The notes beneath the pieces were generated by a model. That model ran no database searches and had not been told where the DNA came from. It worked only from the letters and a program-made list of their open reading frames with translations. The translations under genes and the position numbers were made by a program. Source: Sphingomonas sp. LM7 (lineage in GTDB: Bacteria; Pseudomonadota; Alphaproteobacteria; Sphingomonadales; Sphingomonadaceae). From it: a DNA stretch of 64,000 nucleotides. The stretch's first letter is position 1; the number at the start of each line of letters is the position of its first letter. The stretch is taken from positions 3,565,001-3,629,000 of the forward strand of contig NZ_CP019511.1 in the NCBI RefSeq assembly GCF_002002925.1. Reading direction: 5' to 3'. Of this stretch, positions 63,729 to 64,000 are shown in pieces.

Positions 63729-64000
63729 CTAGTCCACCCAGTCGAGCCCGATCTCGCGGTAGAGCGAGCGGTCCTCTTCCCATTTCGGGTTGACCTTGAC
63801 GTGCAGGTACAGATGCACCGGCACGCCGGTGATCCGCGATAGTTCGGCGCGGGCGCGGGCGCCGATCTCCTTGATCCGCGTGCCCCCCTTGCCGAGCACG
63901 ATCGCGCGCTGGGTCTCGCGCGCGACGAGGATCTGCTGGTGGATCTCGACCGATCCGTCGGGTCGCTCCGAATATTTCTCGGTCTCGACCGCGCTGGCAT
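63729..64000 (-). CDS. era: GTPase Era, C-terminal part (cut by window end)
   Basis: The last 90 codons of era, read on the minus strand. The KH domain with KGGTRIKEIGARARAEL and the end VHLYLHVKVNPKWEEDRSLY then REIGLDWVD, followed by TAG, identify it. Era is an essential GTPase acting in 30S ribosome maturation. The GTPase domain lies beyond the window. It is convergent with cobB, 36 bp apart. Confidence 0.9.
   Translation of the reverse strand, partial: ASAVETEKYSERPDGSVEIHQQILVARETQRAIVLGKGGTRIKEIGARARAELSRITGVPVHLYLHVKVNPKWEEDRSLYREIGLDWVD

Overview
The window is GC-rich, densely packed DNA whose gene content best fits an alphaproteobacterium of the Sphingomonadaceae. The pointers are alphaproteobacterial LexA boxes (GTTC-N7-GTTC), an ImuA/ImuB/DnaE2 mutasome, TonB receptor/PepSY remains, and a DUF932, large-ParB, toprim and DUF2493 set typical of sphingomonad plasmids and integrative elements. 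This assignment is an inference from gene content; no taxonomic marker such as 16S rRNA is present.

Positions 1-41000 form a compact metal-resistance island of successive modules. An arsenic operon (arsR-arsC-GNAT-acr3-YnfA-like-arsH, 46-3478) has ATGA overlaps at every junction from arsC onward. A lead/cadmium-type module (3546-9282) holds a cytochrome c-FTR1 permease, a MAPEG-like protein, a methyltransferase, two short CDF transporters and a CadR/PbrR-type MerR regulator; its genes carry MerR-type promoters with 19-bp spacers. A czcI-like/CzcCBA operon (9399-16240) includes an extra lipoprotein gene between czcB and czcA. Next come a ZIP transporter, a P1B-4 ATPase with an SPC motif, an SRPBCC protein, a small HTH protein and a third short CDF (16275-21061). 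Copper handling follows: cueR-copA and copCD on the minus strand, a CnrYXH-like sensor/anti-sigma/ECF sigma set, then a CueR box driving the CopA-type multicopper oxidase and CopB, DUF305 and DUF411 proteins (21213-31648). A CusCBA-CusF silver/copper efflux operon ends the series (31955-38197).

At about 38-41.6 kb lie a HutC-like GntR regulator, two PepSY membrane proteins and a chimeric gene that joins the start of a MNT nucleotidyltransferase to the end of a TonB-dependent receptor, a scar of rearrangement. From 41.4 to 49.6 kb there is a plasmid/ICE-like backbone: a sigma region 4 protein, DUF2493, an SNase-like nuclease with a LexA box, toprim, ParB, DUF932, DUF3606 and one unknown protein. 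The ParB and DUF932 genes share a structured 5' leader whose stem shows compensatory changes.

From 49.6 to 60.7 kb is a stress/defence block: the SOS-controlled imuA-imuB-dnaE2 operon, a three-gene ABC-3C (ABC-three-component) putative conflict system, a DUF1810 gene, and two divergent SRAP-family genes sharing one LexA box, one of which has lost all its catalytic residues. Beyond tRNA-Arg(CCG) at 61021-61097 the genes are housekeeping (nth, dapB, cobB, era). This suggests that the accessory DNA abuts core chromosome at the tRNA, a common integration site. No integrase, transfer gene, insertion sequence or CRISPR array is visible in the window.
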